Below, piece after piece: positions 5,742 through 7,343 of a stretch of 7,343 bases of DNA. The DNA comes from a bacterium. GTDB lineage: Bacteria > Tectomicrobia > Entotheonellia > Entotheonellales > Entotheonellaceae. The notes beneath the pieces are model-generated. The model did not search any database. It saw only the letters and a program-made list of their open reading frames with translations, and was not told the origin of the DNA. How positions within the stretch are numbered: the first letter of the stretch is position 1; each line of letters starts with the position of its first letter. Made by a program: the position numbers and the translations under genes. The stretch lies in the NCBI GenBank assembly GCA_027294925.1, contig JAPULM010000577.1, positions 1 to 7,343 of the forward strand, in the 5' to 3' direction.

Positions 5742-6536
5742 ATGCAACACCAGTACACACCAAACTTAGGAGCGGCAGACACGGATGAGGTATCAAGACG
5801 ACACAGCAGTCAGGCTGCCGTCGGCAAGCAAGCCCTGCAACAGCGACTTGAATGTCTCGATTGGCAAGCGATCACGGCCCAACTGTGGGAGTTTGGCTAT
5901 TGCCAAACCCCGCCTGTGCTGACTCCCGCCGAATGCGAGACGCTAGTAAACTTGTATGCTGATGACACCAAGTTCCGTAGCCGTATCGATATGGCCCGCT
6001 ATCGCTTTGGCGAAGGTGAATACAAATATTTCGCCGACCCCTTACCTCCTTTGGTGCAGACCTTGCGCTTACACACCTATGCACCGCTTGCTGAACTCGC
6101 CAATAGCTGGATGGAAGCCCTGGGCAAGCCCGAACGTTACCCCGATATGCTGCCGGCCTTTCTCGAGCAATGTCGGGCGTTGGGTCAAAGCAAGCCAACG
6201 CCCCTGCTCCTACGCTATGTAACCGGCGGCTACAATTGTTTGCATCAAGACCTGTATGGCGACATGGCTTTCCCATTACAGCTTACCTGCTTCCTCAGTC
6301 GGCCCAACGACGACCACACAGGGGGCGCTTTTCTCCTGGTTGAGCAAAGACCGCGAGCGCAATCGCGTGGCGATGCGCTGACGCCTGCTCAGGGAGCAAT
6401 GGTCATTTTTGCGACGCAGTTTCGACCCGTCGCGGGGCAACGTGGTTATTACCGCACGACCATGCGGCACGGCGTCAGTCGGGTGACATCCGGTGAACGA
6501 TACACACTTGGTATCATCTACCATAACGCGCAGTAA
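5742..6536 (+). CDS. 2-oxoglutarate/Fe(II)-dependent oxygenase (prolyl-4-hydroxylase-like fold)
   Basis: The protein has 264 residues. The Fe(II) facial triad is visible as HQD (His168, Asp170) and His243 in MRHGVSRV; Arg253 in GERYTLGI sits ten residues after the distal His, where 2OG-binding Arg/Lys is expected. Conserved family stretches include YRFGEGEYKYF (87-97), LLRYVTGGYNCLHQDLYG (156-173) and GGAFLLVEQRPR (194-205). This matches the family often annotated COG3826 or 2OG-Fe(II) oxygenase. Such enzymes hydroxylate or demethylate using O2 and 2-oxoglutarate; this family's substrate is unknown to me. The first 35 or so residues are polar and probably disordered. The start lies 1 bp after the SDR stop with no good Shine-Dalgarno, so translation probably depends on coupling. 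The AGGAG at 5769-5773 precedes an out-of-frame ATG. O2 use contrasts with the strictly anaerobic setting of classical Grd enzymes. Confidence 0.88.
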   Translation: MQHQYTPNLGAADTDEVSRRHSSQAAVGKQALQQRLECLDWQAITAQLWEFGYCQTPPVLTPAECETLVNLYADDTKFRSRIDMARYRFGEGEYKYFADPLPPLVQTLRLHTYAPLAELANSWMEALGKPERYPDMLPAFLEQCRALGQSKPTPLLLRYVTGGYNCLHQDLYGDMAFPLQLTCFLSRPNDDHTGGAFLLVEQRPRAQSRGDALTPAQGAMVIFATQFRPVAGQRGYYRTTMRHGVSRVTSGERYTLGIIYHNAQ

Positions 6537-6642
6537 GACACAGCAGAGCAAGGCTTATCACCCTTAGCACAGTGTCCGTTTTAATTAAACCACAACAAGA
6601 TCTGAATCTGCTACAAGCGACGAAGGCGGGAGACGTTCAATC
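6537..6642. other. 106-bp gap between oxygenase and kinase genes
   Basis: The gap contains a weak possible hairpin (GACAC 6537-6541 with GTGTC 6572-6576, followed by GTTTTAATT) and a GGGAG at about 6629-6632 that serves as RBS of the next gene. The stem is too short and the loop too long for a confident terminator, so read-through into the next gene is likely but not shown. Confidence 0.4.
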
Positions 6643-7343
6643 ATGGCAAACCCGGATGATATAGCGGCAACACCAACCGTTTCCTCAACCACCGAAACCG
6701 CACCGATACTTGATCAGCACCGCTTCGATGGCGCCTCGCTCGAACGCTATCTGCAGGCGCATATTGACGGCTTTAGACGGCCCTTGAGTATGGGTCAGGT
6801 GCGAGGCGGTATGTCCAATCCCACCTTTGTTCTGACCGATGGTATAGGACAACGCTATGTGCTGCGTAAGAAACCGCCGGGCAACCTGCTGCCGTCAGCG
6901 CATGCGGTGGATCGGGAGTTTCGCGTCATCTCCGCCTTGTGGGAAACGGATGTGCCGGTGGCCAAACCCTATCTTCTATGCCAGGATCCGTCGGTCATTG
7001 GGACGGATTTCTATATCATGGATTTCGTCGAGGGACGCGTCTTCCACAACCTCAAGCTGGCTGATCTGGCGCCGACTGAGCAAGTGGCGATTTATCAAGA
7101 AATGATCGACATCATGGCCCGCTTGCATCAGGTTGATTTTCGAGCCGTGGGGCTAGAAGGCTTTGGCCGCGTCGGGGGCTACATGAGCCGTCAGCTACGG
7201 CGCTGGATTCAGCAGTATCATGCCAGCAAGATGGATGCCGACATCCCGGCGATGGAAAAGCTCATTGCCTGGTTGCCGGACCACTTGCCTGAAGACCACG
7301 AAACCACCATCGTGCATGGCGATTTTCGTCTGGAAAATATGAT
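6643..7343 (+). CDS. ACAD10/11-type aminoglycoside-phosphotransferase-fold kinase (5' part, truncated by window end)
   Basis: From ATG 6643, 233 codons remain open to the window edge. The N terminus to about residue 25 is a Thr/Ser-rich tail. The APH kinase fold then shows a nucleotide-loop region GQVRGGMSNPTF (51-62), YVLRKKPPGNLLPSAHAVDREFRV (72-95; ATP-binding Lys76 or Lys77 and Glu92), FYIMDFVEG hinge (123-131), and catalytic loop HGDFRLEN (225-232, Asp227 as base, Asn232 for Mg). The RKKPPG-LLPSAHAVDREF signature is typical of the N-terminal domain of ACAD10/ACAD11 and stand-alone bacterial relatives. Members such as LvaA phosphorylate 4-hydroxyacyl-CoA so that the hydroxyl can be eliminated before beta-oxidation. 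In bacteria the partner acyl-CoA dehydrogenase is often the next gene, which would lie beyond the window. GGGAG about 10 nt upstream supports the start. The C-terminal part, roughly a third of a typical 340-360 aa protein, is not visible. Confidence 0.9.
   Translation, partial: MANPDDIAATPTVSSTTETAPILDQHRFDGASLERYLQAHIDGFRRPLSMGQVRGGMSNPTFVLTDGIGQRYVLRKKPPGNLLPSAHAVDREFRVISALWETDVPVAKPYLLCQDPSVIGTDFYIMDFVEGRVFHNLKLADLAPTEQVAIYQEMIDIMARLHQVDFRAVGLEGFGRVGGYMSRQLRRWIQQYHASKMDADIPAMEKLIAWLPDHLPEDHETTIVHGDFRLENM

Noticed and set aside
5153..5782. 209-codon open frame on the minus strand
   Set aside because: Antisense shadow of the retinol-dehydrogenase-like SDR; no recognisable motif.
6537..6585. 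Intrinsic terminator after the 2OG oxygenase
   Set aside because: The best stem is only 5 bp with a 30-nt loop, and the T-run is short and offset from the stem.
6857..7105. 82-codon plus-strand frame
   Set aside because: It lies in another frame inside the ACAD10/11-type kinase gene, whose own frame shows clear catalytic motifs.
1..7343. CRISPR array, tRNA/rRNA genes, insertion sequences or phage genes
   Set aside because: No spaced repeats, cloverleaf-like sequence, transposase motifs or terminal inverted repeats were seen on either strand.

Overview
The window looks like chromosomal DNA of an uncultured proteobacterium, probably a marine or sediment gammaproteobacterium. This is an inference from mid-range GC, Shine-Dalgarno-led operons, several SDR enzymes, an ACAD10/11-type kinase and selenocysteine use; no marker gene in the window fixes the taxonomy. 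The layout is divergent. A leftward operon fills about 1-2812, a 390-bp regulatory gap follows (2813-3202), and a rightward operon-like run fills 3203-7343.

Left arm (minus strand): a GrdE-like gene (2812 to 1505) is followed 9 bp later by a GrdB-like selenoprotein gene (1495 to 164) and then by the first 23 codons of a small CPTC-containing protein (69 to 1, cut by the window edge). The GrdB-like gene appears as two separate open frames because an in-frame TGA (443-445) lies at codon 351. That is where glycine/sarcosine/betaine reductase component B carries selenocysteine, and a good bacterial SECIS-like hairpin follows it. Read through, the protein is a full-length 443 aa. Both subunits lack residues central to the classical clostridial enzyme: the two cysteines of the UxxCxxC motif are Gly and Ser, and the pyruvoyl-forming Cys of GrdE is Tyr. 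The pair is therefore probably a diverged selenoenzyme of unknown substrate and not a textbook glycine reductase. This is the most interesting system in the window.

Right arm (plus strand): three short-chain dehydrogenases/reductases of three different subfamilies come first. The first lacks the catalytic Ser and Tyr, the second is a classical NAD-type enzyme, and the third is retinol-dehydrogenase-like. A 2-oxoglutarate/Fe(II) dioxygenase follows 1 bp after the third. Last comes the N-terminal 233 residues of an ACAD10/11-type phosphotransferase, a family known to include 4-hydroxyacyl-CoA kinases, truncated by the window edge. Together they suggest oxidation of a hydroxylated lipid, terpenoid or similar carbon compound, but the substrate cannot be read from sequence.

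The divergent gap holds a candidate sigma-70 promoter with an overlapping palindrome for the left operon, a sigma-54-like -24/-12 element and a 3x7-bp tandem repeat on the side of the right operon, and no convincing gene.
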